Source: Salarchaeum japonicum_A
GTDB lineage: Archaea; Halobacteriota; Halobacteria; Halobacteriales; Halobacteriaceae
NCBI RefSeq assembly: GCF_049705945.1
Contig: NZ_JBNAMV010000004.1
Span: forward strand, 558,001-622,000
Direction: 5' to 3'
Length of the DNA stretch: 64,000 nucleotides
Numbering within the stretch: the stretch's first letter is position 1; every line of letters begins with the position of its first letter. The notes under the pieces were generated by a model. The model did not search any database. It saw only the letters and a list, made by a program, of their open reading frames with translations, and had not been told where the DNA came from. The position numbers were made by a program, and so were the translations under genes. This document shows, piece by piece, positions 14,895 to 23,258 of this stretch.

Positions 14895-15043
14895 AGAACG
14901 GCGCGCGGCGCGCGCCGATGCCGGATACCGTAGGCCGCCGGATGCTACTGTACTGCCGGCCCGGCGAATCAGCGTTTCGTCGTTTGTCGAATTTCGTCGC
15001 CGGTTTCGCGTCTCTTTTAGGGGGAGTTGCCGTACGTCAGGGT

Positions 15044-16210
15044 ATGACTGACCCCCGAGTCGCGGGTGTGGGCCTCACTCACTTCGGCTCCCATCCCGCG
15101 CGGACGAGTCGTGACCTCTTCGCGGAGGCCGGGCTGGCGGCGCTCGACGACGCCGGTGTCGACCCCGCGGACGTGGAGGGCGTGTTCTACGGGAACTTCA
15201 TGGGCGAGATTTCGGAACACCAGGGCCATCAGGGCCCGCTGATGGCGGAAGCCATCGGCGTGGACGCGCCGGCGACGCGGTACGAGTCCGCGTGCGCGTC
15301 GAGCGGCGTGGCGCTCCGGCAGGCCGTGCGGGACGTGCGGAACGGCGAGGCGGACGTGCTCGTCGTCGGCGGCGCGGAGCGCATGACGAACCTCGACACG
15401 GAGGAGACAACGGAGGCGCTCGCCATCGCGGCGGACGACCTCTACGAGGTTCGCGCCGGACTGACGTTCCCGGGAGCGTACGCGCTGATGGCGGCCGCGT
15501 ACTTCGACGAGCACGGCGGGAGCCGGGAGGACCTCGCGGAAATCGCGGTGAAGAACCACGCGAACGCCGTCGGGAACGAGCACGCGCAGTTCCAGCGCGA
15601 GATAACTGTGGGGGACGCGCTGGACGCGCCGATGGTCGCGGAGCCGCTCGGCCTCTACGACGCCTGCCCCATCACGGACGGCGCGAGCGCCGCGGTGCTC
15701 GTGAGCGAGTCCTACGCCGACGAACACGACCTGGACGCGGGCGTCGCGGTTACCGGCACCGGCCAGGGCGGGGACAAGATGGCTCTCCACGACCGCGACG
15801 CGCTCGCGCACACGCCCGCCGCGGCCGACGCCGCGGACGAGGCGTTCGCGGACGCCGGCATCAGCACTGACGACGTGGACGTGGCGGAGGTCCACGACTG
15901 CTTCACCATCGCGGAAGTCCTCGCGCTCGAAGGCATGGGCTTCTTCGACGAGGGCGAGGGAATCCGAGCGGCCGCGGACGGCGTCACGACGCGGGACGGC
16001 GACCTCCCGGTGAACCTCTCCGGCGGCCTGAAGGCGAAGGGGCATCCGGTGGGCGCGACGGGCGTCAGCCAGCTCGCGGAGCTGACATCGCTCCTGCGGG
16101 GCGACCACCACAACAGCGAGCACGTCTCCGACGCCCGCGTGGGCGTCGCGCACAACGCCGGCGGCACGGTCGCGTCTGCGACTGTTCACGTCCTAGAAAT
16201 CCAAGAATGA
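15044..16210 (+). CDS. Thiolase, SCP-x/acetyl-CoA acetyltransferase type
   Basis: 388-residue thiolase of the non-decarboxylating SCP-x-like subgroup. The nucleophilic cysteine is in RYESACASSGVAL (C84), HDCFTIAE supplies the second-cysteine region, and the catalytic histidine is in GGLKAKGHPVGATG. Start ATG 15044 gives MTDPRVAGVGLTHFG and follows CTTTTAG (15014-15020); an upstream in-frame start at 14918 crosses that box. The stop overlaps the next gene by 4 bp, which encodes the DUF35 protein that haloarchaeal and other archaeal thiolases of this group need as a partner in complexes with HMG-CoA synthase or for beta-oxidation. Confidence 0.92.
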   Translation: MTDPRVAGVGLTHFGSHPARTSRDLFAEAGLAALDDAGVDPADVEGVFYGNFMGEISEHQGHQGPLMAEAIGVDAPATRYESACASSGVALRQAVRDVRNGEADVLVVGGAERMTNLDTEETTEALAIAADDLYEVRAGLTFPGAYALMAAAYFDEHGGSREDLAEIAVKNHANAVGNEHAQFQREITVGDALDAPMVAEPLGLYDACPITDGASAAVLVSESYADEHDLDAGVAVTGTGQGGDKMALHDRDALAHTPAAADAADEAFADAGISTDDVDVAEVHDCFTIAEVLALEGMGFFDEGEGIRAAADGVTTRDGDLPVNLSGGLKAKGHPVGATGVSQLAELTSLLRGDHHNSEHVSDARVGVAHNAGGTVASATVHVLEIQE

Positions 16211-16569
16211 ACGACGGACACGACGACTTCCTCGATGCGTTGGAATCGGGCGACGGCTACTACCTCGAATGCGCGAACGGCCACGGGAGCCTGCCGCCGC
16301 GCACGGTCTGCCCGCACTGCGGCGACCGCGACCTCAGCGAGACCGCGCTCCCCGAGTCGGGAACCATCGACTCCTATACGGTGGTGCACGTGCCGACGCC
16401 GGCCTTCGCGGACGAGGCGCCGTACGTGACCGCGGTCGCGGACTTCGGTGCCGTTCGGCTGACGGGCCGCGTGCTCGCGGACGAAGAGTCGGTAGACATC
16501 GGCGACGAGGTGTCCGCGTCGGTCGGTGGCGAAGAGGAGTCGCGGTCAGTCGTCTTCGAGCCGCGGTAG
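16207..16569 (+). CDS. DUF35 OB-fold protein, thiolase partner
   Basis: 120 residues with an N-terminal rubredoxin-like zinc ribbon and a C-terminal OB fold. The ribbon reads CANGHGSLPPRTVCPHCG: C22, C35 and C38 are present, while the usual second cysteine (position 25) is glycine followed by H26, which might be the fourth ligand. The OB part runs from SGTIDSYTVVHVPTP to the end. In archaea such proteins form a stable complex with the adjacent thiolase. The ATG start overlaps the thiolase stop, and the 3' end overlaps the convergent hydrolase gene by 24 bp. Confidence 0.9.
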   Translation: MNDGHDDFLDALESGDGYYLECANGHGSLPPRTVCPHCGDRDLSETALPESGTIDSYTVVHVPTPAFADEAPYVTAVADFGAVRLTGRVLADEESVDIGDEVSASVGGEEESRSVVFEPR

Positions 16570-17481
16570 TTCGCGCGAGAGCGCCGAGAGGAACGCCTCG
16601 GGGTGTTCCGCGTGCGGCGTGAGGCGGGCTTCGTTCACGACGACGAGGCGCGTGTCGCCTTCTTCTGCGAGCCGTCGGCCCTCGGTGAGCGTGGTGAGTT
16701 CGGCTTCGCGCCCCCAGACGAGCGTCACGGGCGCGTCGAGGTCGGCGAGCTGACTCCCCAAGTCGACGACGGGGTCGAGGTAGCCGCCGACGAACGACGC
16801 GGGCGCGAACCGCGCGTTCGCCTGATGGCTGGTCCGCCACTGGTAGTTCACGGTCTCGGCGTCGACGTTCTGCGGGTGGTAGTAGGCGTCGCGCTGGTCG
16901 AAGTACTCCAGGCTCGGCTTGGAGACGAGGAGGTTGAACAGGCCGGTGCCGACGACGGGCGCGCGGAAGAGCGCGCGCAGCCACGGTCGCTCGACGGTCG
17001 TGTCGGCGGCCGGGCAGACGAGCACGAGCCGGGAGAAGTCGACGGCGTCGGCGGCGATGGCGGCGTGCGCACCCGAGAGCGAGGACGCGAGACAGACGGC
17101 GTTCTCGATGCGGTCGCGTGCGAAATCGCGGACGAACGACTCGTAGAGGTCGGTCGTGTACGCGACGGCGGGGCGGTCGCTCCGCCCGAACCCGGGCAGG
17201 TCGGGTGCGAGTACGTGGTACTCCTCGGAAAGTCGGTCGACGATGCCGCGGAACTCGTGGCTGGATGCGGCCGCGTGCATCCCGTGCAGGAGGAGGAGGT
17301 CGGGGTCGTTCGGGTCGCCGCGTTCGGTGTACGCCACGTCGAACCCGCGCCAGCGATACGTGTGCTGGGTGCCGTCGAGGCCGGGGTGGAGGTCGCCGGC
17401 GCGCGCGGTGAGCAGTCTGTTCACGGCCGCCGTGCCGGCGAGACCGCCGGCTGCGCCGGCGAGGAGTCTGCGGAGACGCAT
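16546..17481 (-). CDS. Alpha/beta hydrolase
   Basis: 311-residue alpha/beta hydrolase. DLLLLHGMHAAASSHEF gives the oxyanion HG block, LAPDLPGFGRSDRP the usual strand-4 turn, and the histidine block is LTPHAEHPEAFLSAL. The nucleophile elbow is ASSLSG: S134 sits where GxSxG is expected, but the flanking glycines are Ala and Ser. The N-terminus (RRLLAGAAGGLAGTAAVNRLL) is an apolar stretch after arginines and may anchor the protein in the membrane. Substrate unknown; esterase, epoxide hydrolase-like and haloperoxidase-like roles are all open. Confidence 0.83.
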   Translation of the reverse strand: MRLRRLLAGAAGGLAGTAAVNRLLTARAGDLHPGLDGTQHTYRWRGFDVAYTERGDPNDPDLLLLHGMHAAASSHEFRGIVDRLSEEYHVLAPDLPGFGRSDRPAVAYTTDLYESFVRDFARDRIENAVCLASSLSGAHAAIAADAVDFSRLVLVCPAADTTVERPWLRALFRAPVVGTGLFNLLVSKPSLEYFDQRDAYYHPQNVDAETVNYQWRTSHQANARFAPASFVGGYLDPVVDLGSQLADLDAPVTLVWGREAELTTLTEGRRLAEEGDTRLVVVNEARLTPHAEHPEAFLSALSRELPRLEDD

Positions 17482-17506
17482 AGGAGAACTGGGGGTCGCG
17501 AGTCGC

Positions 17507-18475
17507 TTAGTCGTTGTGTCGGACGGCGTCGCGGAACGGTTCGAGCACGTCGTCCGCGATGGTGTAGGGGTCGGTCTCTCGCGCGACGACCGCGTCCACG
17601 AACTCGTCCATACCGTCCCGGCGTTCGATTTCGGCCTCGACGAGCGCGCCCGCGTCGTTCCGGAGGAGCGTCCGTATCTCCTCCGCGTAGCGCTTTCGCT
17701 CGATGTCGTCGCGCTTCCCGGTGTCGTCCAGCCAGTCGGCGTGCGCGTCGAACACCGAGAGGAGGTCGTCGACGCCCTCGCCCGTGTTCGCGACCGTCTC
17801 GACGATATCGGGTTCCCAGTCGCCGTCCGCGCGGTCGCGCATCTCCAGCATCCCGCGGAGCTCCTGGACCGTTTTGTCGCTCCCGGCGAGGTCGGCCTTG
17901 TTCACGACGAACACGTCCCCGATTTCGAGGATGCCGGCCTTGAGCATCTGGACGTCGTCCCCGCTGCTCGGCGGGACGAGCACGGCGACCGTGTCCGCGG
18001 TCTTCACCACGTCGACTTCGTTCTGGCCCGCGCCGACGGTCTCGATGAGGATTTTGTCCTTCCCGAACGCGTCGAGCGCTTTCACGGCGTCAGAAGTAGC
18101 AGTAGAGAGGCCGCCGAGGGTGCCGCGCGCGCTCATCGACCGGAAGAACACGTCCATGTCGCCGACGTTCGACCCCATGCGGATGCGGTCGCCGAGCACC
18201 GCACCCCCCGAGAAGGGACTGGAGGGGTCGACGGCGATGACGCCGACGGTGAGGCCGCGGTCGCGGTACTCGGCCGCGAGTTTGTCGACGAGCGTGGACT
18301 TGCCGGCACCGGGGCTGCCGGTAATGCCGATGACGTCGGCGTGGCCGGTGTGTTCGTGGAGCGCGGCGACGATGTCGCGGTAGCCCTCGCTGCGGTTCTC
18401 TATCTTGGTGATGGCGCGGGCGAGCGCTCGATGCTTCCCGTCGAGGAGGGCCGAGACGAGTTCTGGGGGTTCCAT
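17507..18475 (-). CDS. meaB: Methylmalonyl-CoA mutase-associated GTPase MeaB
   Basis: G3E-type P-loop GTPase, 322 residues, that gates and protects methylmalonyl-CoA mutase during cobalamin loading. Walker A is GSPGAGKS (residues 53-60), followed by AVDPSSPFSGGAVLGDRIRM and ILIETVGAGQNEVD, the standard MeaB/ArgK signatures, and VVNKADLAG for guanine specificity. The ATG follows the mutase small-subunit stop directly (TAG then ATG), so both are one unit. The old name ArgK (arginine transport kinase) should not be used here. Confidence 0.95.
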   Translation of the reverse strand: MEPPELVSALLDGKHRALARAITKIENRSEGYRDIVAALHEHTGHADVIGITGSPGAGKSTLVDKLAAEYRDRGLTVGVIAVDPSSPFSGGAVLGDRIRMGSNVGDMDVFFRSMSARGTLGGLSTATSDAVKALDAFGKDKILIETVGAGQNEVDVVKTADTVAVLVPPSSGDDVQMLKAGILEIGDVFVVNKADLAGSDKTVQELRGMLEMRDRADGDWEPDIVETVANTGEGVDDLLSVFDAHADWLDDTGKRDDIERKRYAEEIRTLLRNDAGALVEAEIERRDGMDEFVDAVVARETDPYTIADDVLEPFRDAVRHND

Positions 18476-18889
18476 CTAGCGTTCGGGCACGTTTTTGCGG
18501 ATGAACTGGATAGTCTCTTCCATCGGCGTCCCGGGGCCGAAGATGGCGTCGACGCCGGCGTCTTCGAGTTCGGGGCGGTCCTCGTCCGGGATGATGCCGC
18601 CGACGATGAGGAGCGTGTCCTCGAACGCGCCGTACTCCTCGAGGCCCTCGATGACTTTCGGGACGAGCGTGTTGTGCGCGCCGGAGAGGATGCTGATGCC
18701 GACGACGTCCACGTCCTCCTGGACCGCGGCCTGCACGATGTCTTCGGGGGCCTGATGGAGGCCGGAGTAGATGACCTCGAACCCGGCGTCGCGGAAGGCG
18801 CGCGCGATGACGTGCGCGCCGCGGTCGTGGCCGTCGAGGCCGACCTTCGCGACGAGGCAGCGGATCTTGCGTTCCGAACTGTCGCTCAT
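18476..18889 (-). CDS. mcmB: Methylmalonyl-CoA mutase small subunit, cobalamin-binding
   Basis: 137-residue stand-alone B12-binding domain: VGLDGHDRGAHVIARAF holds the DxHxxG histidine that replaces dimethylbenzimidazole as cobalt ligand, followed by ISILSGAHNTLVP and IFGPGTPMEETIQF. It pairs with the large subunit encoded 13 kb away (31922-33625); split mutases are normal in archaea. Start ATG 18889 (MSDSSERKIRCLVAKVG) matches the family; a GTG at 18919 in frame adds ten residues and cannot be ruled out. Upstream GTACAATTAAGG on the minus strand is a possible TATA region. Confidence 0.95.
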   Translation of the reverse strand: MSDSSERKIRCLVAKVGLDGHDRGAHVIARAFRDAGFEVIYSGLHQAPEDIVQAAVQEDVDVVGISILSGAHNTLVPKVIEGLEEYGAFEDTLLIVGGIIPDEDRPELEDAGVDAIFGPGTPMEETIQFIRKNVPER

Positions 18890-19016
18890 GTTCGGATTCT
18901 CGACGGAAGTGGGTTTCACTCTAACGGAACCCTATTACACCTTAATTGTACTTGGGCAACCGGAGTTGTATCCGAGAAGCGAAACACCGTAGACGCCGCC
19001 CGTTCAGGAGTAGGGT

Positions 19017-19616
19017 ATGGCAGGCTTCCGCGACTGGGCCCGGGAGAACCCGCGCACGCTCACTATCGCCCTCTCGGTTCTGGGGTACGCGCTCGTGTTC
19101 GGCGCGTTCGGCGGCGTGCTCCCCGTCCCGAAAATCGGGAAGGAGACGGTGGACCTGTTCAGCCACCTCATCGCGGCCGTCAACACGCTCGCGTTGAGCG
19201 CTCTCCTCCTCGGTGTCTACCTCGTGAAGCAGCGCCGCCTCCGCCAGCACCGCGCCGCGATGCTCACCGCGTTCACGCTCATCATGGTCTTCCTCGTGCT
19301 CTACCTGTGGAAGGTCGGCGGCGGCTACGAGAAGGAAATCGTCATCCGACAGGGCCAGTTCCTCGCGCAGTACGAGTCCATCGTGTACGGGTCGTACCTC
19401 GCGATGCTCGCCATCCACATCCTCCTCTCCGCGGTCTCCGTTCCCTTCGTCCTACACGCGGTCGTGCTCGGCCTCACGCAGCCCATCGACCGACTCGGCG
19501 ACACCCTCCACCCGCGCGTGGGCCGCATCGCCGCGGCGGCGTGGTCGCTGAGTCTCTTCCTCGGCGTCGTCACGTACTGGATGTTGAACCACGTCTACTC
19601 CGCGGTCCCGCGATAA
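19017..19616 (+). CDS. DUF420 membrane protein, likely haem-copper oxidase assembly factor
   Basis: 199 residues with about five membrane helices (roughly 14-34, 46-68, 78-98, 120-146, 168-190) and conserved-looking histidines next to membrane edges: LFSHLIAAV, LRQHRAAML, AIHILLSAV, FVLHAVVLG, LHPRVGRIA. That pattern belongs to DUF420, whose Bacillus member CtaM is needed for caa3 oxidase activity. The haem synthase fusion and oxidase subunit genes lie within 11 kb, which supports an oxidase-related job. Start ATG 19017 after GGGT. Confidence 0.82.
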   Translation: MAGFRDWARENPRTLTIALSVLGYALVFGAFGGVLPVPKIGKETVDLFSHLIAAVNTLALSALLLGVYLVKQRRLRQHRAAMLTAFTLIMVFLVLYLWKVGGGYEKEIVIRQGQFLAQYESIVYGSYLAMLAIHILLSAVSVPFVLHAVVLGLTQPIDRLGDTLHPRVGRIAAAAWSLSLFLGVVTYWMLNHVYSAVPR

Positions 19617-19644
19617 GGAGCGCTGTCGCTCGCGAGTTGTTAGA

Positions 19645-19718
19645 GTAGACGGGGTAGGTCGGCCGGTGCGTGACCCGCGAGGCGGGCTGAAAGGTGACCA
19701 ACCGACCGTGCCGTCTAC
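19645..19718. other. Long foldable element between convergent genes, possible structured RNA
   Basis: Nested inverted repeats: outer GTAGACGG (19645-19652) with CCGTCTAC (19711-19718), middle GGTCGG (19657-19662) with CCGACC (19702-19707), inner CCCGC (19674-19678) with GCGGG (19682-19686) closed by GAG. The unpaired sides contain GTGA and CTGA. It fills most of the 139-bp gap between the DUF420 gene and the ABC permease gene. It could be a bidirectional terminator, a small RNA or a mobile remnant; it has no T-tail. Confidence 0.45.
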
Positions 19719-19755
19719 CCGATTTAGTTCGACGCGACGGATAACCCCTGCGATG

Positions 19756-20502
19756 CTAGTTCTCGCGCCACGGGAGCGCGTACACGCCGACGAGGAACGC
19801 GAGCGCCGCGAGCACGAGCGTAACAGCGAACTCGGGAGCAGGGTTTCCGGCGGTGTAGGTGGCGGCGCGGACGCCGCGCGCGAAGTACGTAAGCGGACTG
19901 AGGTTCAGCAGCGGGACGAACCACTCGGGGAGCGCGGCGGGCGAGACGAACGTGTCCGAGAGGAAGAGGAGGGGGAGCGCGATGCCGTTCGACATCGAAA
20001 TCGCGCCGTCTTGGGAGTCCGCGAGACTCCCGAGCACCGCGCCGATTCCGCAGAAGAGCACCGAGGCGACGGGGACGAACGCGACGAGCCACGGGCTGAG
20101 CGTGAAGTCCGCGCCGGTGACGGCGAGCGCGCCGACGAGCACGGTACAGGCGGCGGCGATGAGCGCGACGTTCACGAGCGTGTGCGCCGCGAGCCACTCC
20201 CACGCCGCGAGCGGGGTCGTGGAGAGTTTCTCGAAACGCGCGCCTTCCCGGTGGCGGGCGACCGTGCTTCCGACGCGACTGAGCGGCGTGAACAGGACGA
20301 CGGTGGCGAGGTATGCGGGGACGTAGTAGCCCGGCGGCTGGCTGAACAACCCGGTACCGCCGCCACCGGTTCGCACCAATCCGGCGAAGATGACGATGAG
20401 GAGGACGGGGAAGAAGAACGTGAAGAACACGGCTGTACGCCGTCGCAGGAACGACTTCAGGGACGCGCGGGCCTCCGAGCGGACGCGGGCGAGCGAACTC
20501 AC
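19756..20502 (-). CDS. ABC-2 type transporter permease
   Basis: 248 residues, six predicted membrane helices: FFTFFFPVLLIVIFAGLV early, then blocks around YVPAYLATVVLFTPLS, LVNVALIAAACTVLVGALAV, LVAFVPVASVLFCGIGAVLG, GIALPLLFLSDTFVSPAALP and FAVTLVLAALAFLVGVYAL. The LFLSDTFVSPAALPEWF segment is typical of ABC-2 exporters. The start overlaps the ATPase stop by 4 bp. Substrate unknown; drug, lipid or polysaccharide export is possible, and a link to oxidase or haem maturation is only suggested by position. Confidence 0.9.
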   Translation of the reverse strand: MSSLARVRSEARASLKSFLRRRTAVFFTFFFPVLLIVIFAGLVRTGGGGTGLFSQPPGYYVPAYLATVVLFTPLSRVGSTVARHREGARFEKLSTTPLAAWEWLAAHTLVNVALIAAACTVLVGALAVTGADFTLSPWLVAFVPVASVLFCGIGAVLGSLADSQDGAISMSNGIALPLLFLSDTFVSPAALPEWFVPLLNLSPLTYFARGVRAATYTAGNPAPEFAVTLVLAALAFLVGVYALPWREN

Positions 20503-21428
20503 CGAACCACCTCCGGAGAGCGTCCGTCGGCCGCACGGCCGTCAGTCGCGTCGTCGGCGAGCGCGAGGTAGACGTCTTCGAGGTCGGGTTCGCGCCACTC
20601 GACCGCGCCGAACGCGAGGCCGCGGGCGTCGAACGCGTCGACGACGCGGCCGATGTCGGTCGCGGGCACGTCCTCGAACACGAGACCGTCGTCCGTCGCG
20701 CGCGGTGCGAACTCGGCGTCCGCGAACGCCTCGGGAGTGGCGTCCGTCTCGACGACGACGCGGCTGTCGCCGCCGTACTCCGCGACGAGACTCGACGGGT
20801 CGCCCTCCGCCACCAACTGTCCGTCCGCGAGCAGGCCGACGGTGTCCGCGAGGCGCTCCGCCTCGGCCATGTAGTGGGTCGTGAGGAAGATGGTCGTCCC
20901 GGAATCCGCGAGGTCTTCGAACACCTCCCAGAGGTCGCGGCGGCCGGCGGGGTCGACCCCCGTGGTCGGTTCGTCCACGAACAGCACGTCCGGGTCGTTC
21001 ACGAGCGCGCACGCGACGGCGGTGCGGCGCTGTTCGCCCCCGGAGAGGTCGCCGTACCACGTTTCGGTATCGGGGTCGACTCCGACCTCGCGCAGGGCGT
21101 CCGCGGGACGCCGCGCGTCCTCGTAGAGGCCGGCGTAGTACGCGACGAGCTCGCGGGGCGTGAGGCGGTCGGGCGGGTCGAACGACTGCGGGAGCAGGCC
21201 GAGGCGTTCGCGGCCGGACTCGCGCGGCGACTCGCCGAGCAGGGAGACCGACCCGGTGTCGGGCGTGGCGGTGCCGGTGAGACACCGGACGAGCGTGGTC
21301 TTCCCCGCGCCGTTCGGGCCGATGAGCGCGAACACCTCGCCCGCGGGGACGGCCAAGGAGACGCCGTCGAGCGCGCGCGTCCCGTCGTACGACTTCGACA
21401 CGTCGTCCGCGGCGACGACCGGTTCCAT
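20499..21428 (-). CDS. ABC transporter ATP-binding protein
   Basis: 309 residues, DrrA/NatA-like. Walker A GPNGAGKTT near residue 38, signature LSGGEQRRTAVACAL, Walker B VLFVDEPTTGVDP and the H-loop FLTTHYMAEAERLADTV. The C-terminal extension (about 215-309: SSLVAEYGGDSRVVVETDATPEAF, LEDVYLALADD) is the regulatory tail common in this subfamily. It forms an ATPase-permease pair with the gene downstream, with which it overlaps by 4 bp. Confidence 0.93.
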   Translation of the reverse strand: MEPVVAADDVSKSYDGTRALDGVSLAVPAGEVFALIGPNGAGKTTLVRCLTGTATPDTGSVSLLGESPRESGRERLGLLPQSFDPPDRLTPRELVAYYAGLYEDARRPADALREVGVDPDTETWYGDLSGGEQRRTAVACALVNDPDVLFVDEPTTGVDPAGRRDLWEVFEDLADSGTTIFLTTHYMAEAERLADTVGLLADGQLVAEGDPSSLVAEYGGDSRVVVETDATPEAFADAEFAPRATDDGLVFEDVPATDIGRVVDAFDARGLAFGAVEWREPDLEDVYLALADDATDGRAADGRSPEVVR

Positions 21429-21466
21429 GCGCGAGGCTAGCGCGAATACGGCGGTAAGGGTTCCGA

Positions 21467-21730
21467 TTAGCGCACGTCGCGGTCGTCGAGAGCGCGCGAG
21501 ACACCGACGACGATGGCGTACAGACCGGCGGTGAGGAGCGCGCCGTAGAACACGGCCTCGGCGAGTCCGCGCCCGAAGTCGGCCAGCAGGTGGGACATAT
21601 TACCCGCAGTGAAGGAAGAGAACTCGTGGACGGCGGCCCAGATGAGTGTCTGGGCGACGAGGCCGACGAACACGATAGCGACCATGTCGAGGGCTTTCGA
21701 GACCAGCCAGTCGGGGGAGGGCTCGGTCAT
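21467..21730 (-). CDS. Small membrane protein
   Basis: 87 residues with two clear hydrophobic helices, about 15-34 (DMVAIVFVGLVAQTLIWAAV) and 55-76 (AVFYGALLTAGLYAIVVGVS). No family recognised. ATG 21730 (MTEPSPDWLVSKAL) is chosen; the very long open frame continuing upstream of it is the shadow of the CtaA-CtaB gene. It lies 32 bp downstream of that gene on the same strand and is probably cotranscribed with it. Confidence 0.7.
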   Translation of the reverse strand: MTEPSPDWLVSKALDMVAIVFVGLVAQTLIWAAVHEFSSFTAGNMSHLLADFGRGLAEAVFYGALLTAGLYAIVVGVSRALDDRDVR

Positions 21731-21762
21731 ACGCGCGCCTTCCGAGTCGGGCGTGAAAAGTC

Positions 21763-23151
21763 TTACAGGACGAGGAGTGCGTCTGCGGCGATGGCGACCA
21801 AGACCGCGCCGAGGTAGGCGTTCGACGCGTGGAACGCGCGCATCGCGGCGGAGCGGTCGCGTTCGCGGTGGAGGCGGACGACCATCCAGAGGAAGAGCGC
21901 GCCGAGCGCCATGCTGGTGGCGGCGAACAGGAAGCCGAGGCGGGACACCCACGCGAGCGCGGCGGCGGCCATCAGGGTCGCGCCGAGGTAGTAGACGATG
22001 TGTTTGCGCGTGGGTGCGTCGCCGCGAACGACGGGCATCATCGGGAAGCCGCCGCGGGCGTAGTCGTCCTTGTAGGCGAGCGCGAGGTTGTAGAAGTGCG
22101 CGGGCGTCCAGAGGAAGATGACGCCCGCCAGCGCGAACGCGGGGACGCCGAGTTCGTTCGTCACGGCGGCCCAGCCGATGAGCGCGGGGAGCGCGCCCGC
22201 AAGGCCGCCGATGACGGTGTTCTGGACGGTGTTCGGCTTGAGGACGAGCGTGTACACCACCGAGTAGAACAGGATGGCGGCGACGCCGAGGCCGGCGGCG
22301 AGGAGGTTGAGGTGGAGGAACGCCCACACCGAGGCTGCGGCGAGGAAGACGCCCCACGCGACCGCGTTCCGGATGGGCACCTCGTCGGTGACGGTCGGGC
22401 GGTCGTTGGTGCGGTTCATCTTCTCGTCGATGTCGCGTTCGAGTACGTGGTTGAACGTCCCGCTCGCGCCGATGGAGAGCACGCCGCCGAGGAACGTCCA
22501 GAACACGGTTTCGACGCTGAGGCCGGGGCCGGCGGCGAGCGCCATCCCCGCGCCGGCGACGAGGCAGAGCAGCCACATCAGTCGCGGTTTCATCAACCGG
22601 AAGTAGGCGTAGGCGGTCGCGACGGGACCGGACACCGTAATCGCGGGGTCGGGGTCGGCGTCGCCCTCGCGGGGCTCGGACTCGCTGGAGGGGAGGTCGG
22701 CGGTCTGGGATTCGAGCGTCCACGCGAGCGCGAGGACGAGTCCCGCGAAGATGCCGACCCCGACGACGAGGTGGATGGCGGACACCGTCGCGGGCGTTCC
22801 GGAGACGGCGGCGAACGCGCCGATGCCGACCTGGACGGGGTAGAGGAGGACGGCCCCCGCGATGGCTGCCTGGACGCGCCGCGGTTCGTCGTTGCGCCAC
22901 GCGAGTGCGAGCGTCGCGAGTACGAGCGCGGCGACCAAGACGGCGGTTAGTCGATGTCCCCAGACGATAGCGAGGTCGAACGAGGACACCTGAAGCCACT
23001 GGCCGCCACAGGCCGGCCACGTCGTGCACGACCGCGCGGCGTCCGTGATGGCTGTCGTCGCACCCACGACGACGAGCGCATACACGCCCATCGTCGCCGC
23101 GACGAGCAGCCGCGTGAACCGAACGCGCGCGTCCGACGGAGAGTTGGACAC
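21763..23151 (-). CDS. ctaB: CtaA-CtaB fusion: haem A synthase-like domain plus protohaem IX farnesyltransferase
   Basis: 462 residues. The C-terminal part (about 180-462) is a UbiA-type haem O synthase: FNHVLERDIDEKMNRTNDRP holds the Asp-rich prenyl-binding motif, with a second at LAYKDDYARGGFPMMPVV. The N-terminal part (about 15-150) is half of a CtaA-like membrane domain: TDAARSCTTWPACGG, IVWGHRLTAVLVA and AIHLVVGVGIF keep the cysteine pair and histidines of one CtaA half. A protein joining both steps would make haem O/A for the oxidase encoded next door. Start is taken as GTG 23151; a TTG at 23160 in frame is the alternative. Confidence 0.85.
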   Translation of the reverse strand: MSNSPSDARVRFTRLLVAATMGVYALVVVGATTAITDAARSCTTWPACGGQWLQVSSFDLAIVWGHRLTAVLVAALVLATLALAWRNDEPRRVQAAIAGAVLLYPVQVGIGAFAAVSGTPATVSAIHLVVGVGIFAGLVLALAWTLESQTADLPSSESEPREGDADPDPAITVSGPVATAYAYFRLMKPRLMWLLCLVAGAGMALAAGPGLSVETVFWTFLGGVLSIGASGTFNHVLERDIDEKMNRTNDRPTVTDEVPIRNAVAWGVFLAAASVWAFLHLNLLAAGLGVAAILFYSVVYTLVLKPNTVQNTVIGGLAGALPALIGWAAVTNELGVPAFALAGVIFLWTPAHFYNLALAYKDDYARGGFPMMPVVRGDAPTRKHIVYYLGATLMAAAALAWVSRLGFLFAATSMALGALFLWMVVRLHRERDRSAAMRAFHASNAYLGAVLVAIAADALLVL

Positions 23152-23224
23152 GGTTCTCAATTAGGGCTTGCGCGTCCCCGTACTTGTACTGTCCGCTTGC
23201 TTCCCGATACCCGGAAGACAGCAG

Positions 23225-23233
23225 TATTATTAA
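23225..23233 (+). promoter_or_regulatory. TATA box of the oxidase subunit II gene
   Basis: TATTATTAA, 26-34 bp before the ATG at 23259. It lies in the 107-bp gap between the divergent haem synthase and coxB genes. Confidence 0.65.
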
Positions 23234-23258
23234 CCCAGTTCCCGAACCATAGACGTAT

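Noticed and set aside
17156..19648. 830-residue open frame on the plus strand
   Set aside because: It is antisense to the hydrolase, meaB and mcmB genes and ends inside the DUF420 gene in another frame; no family blocks are seen.
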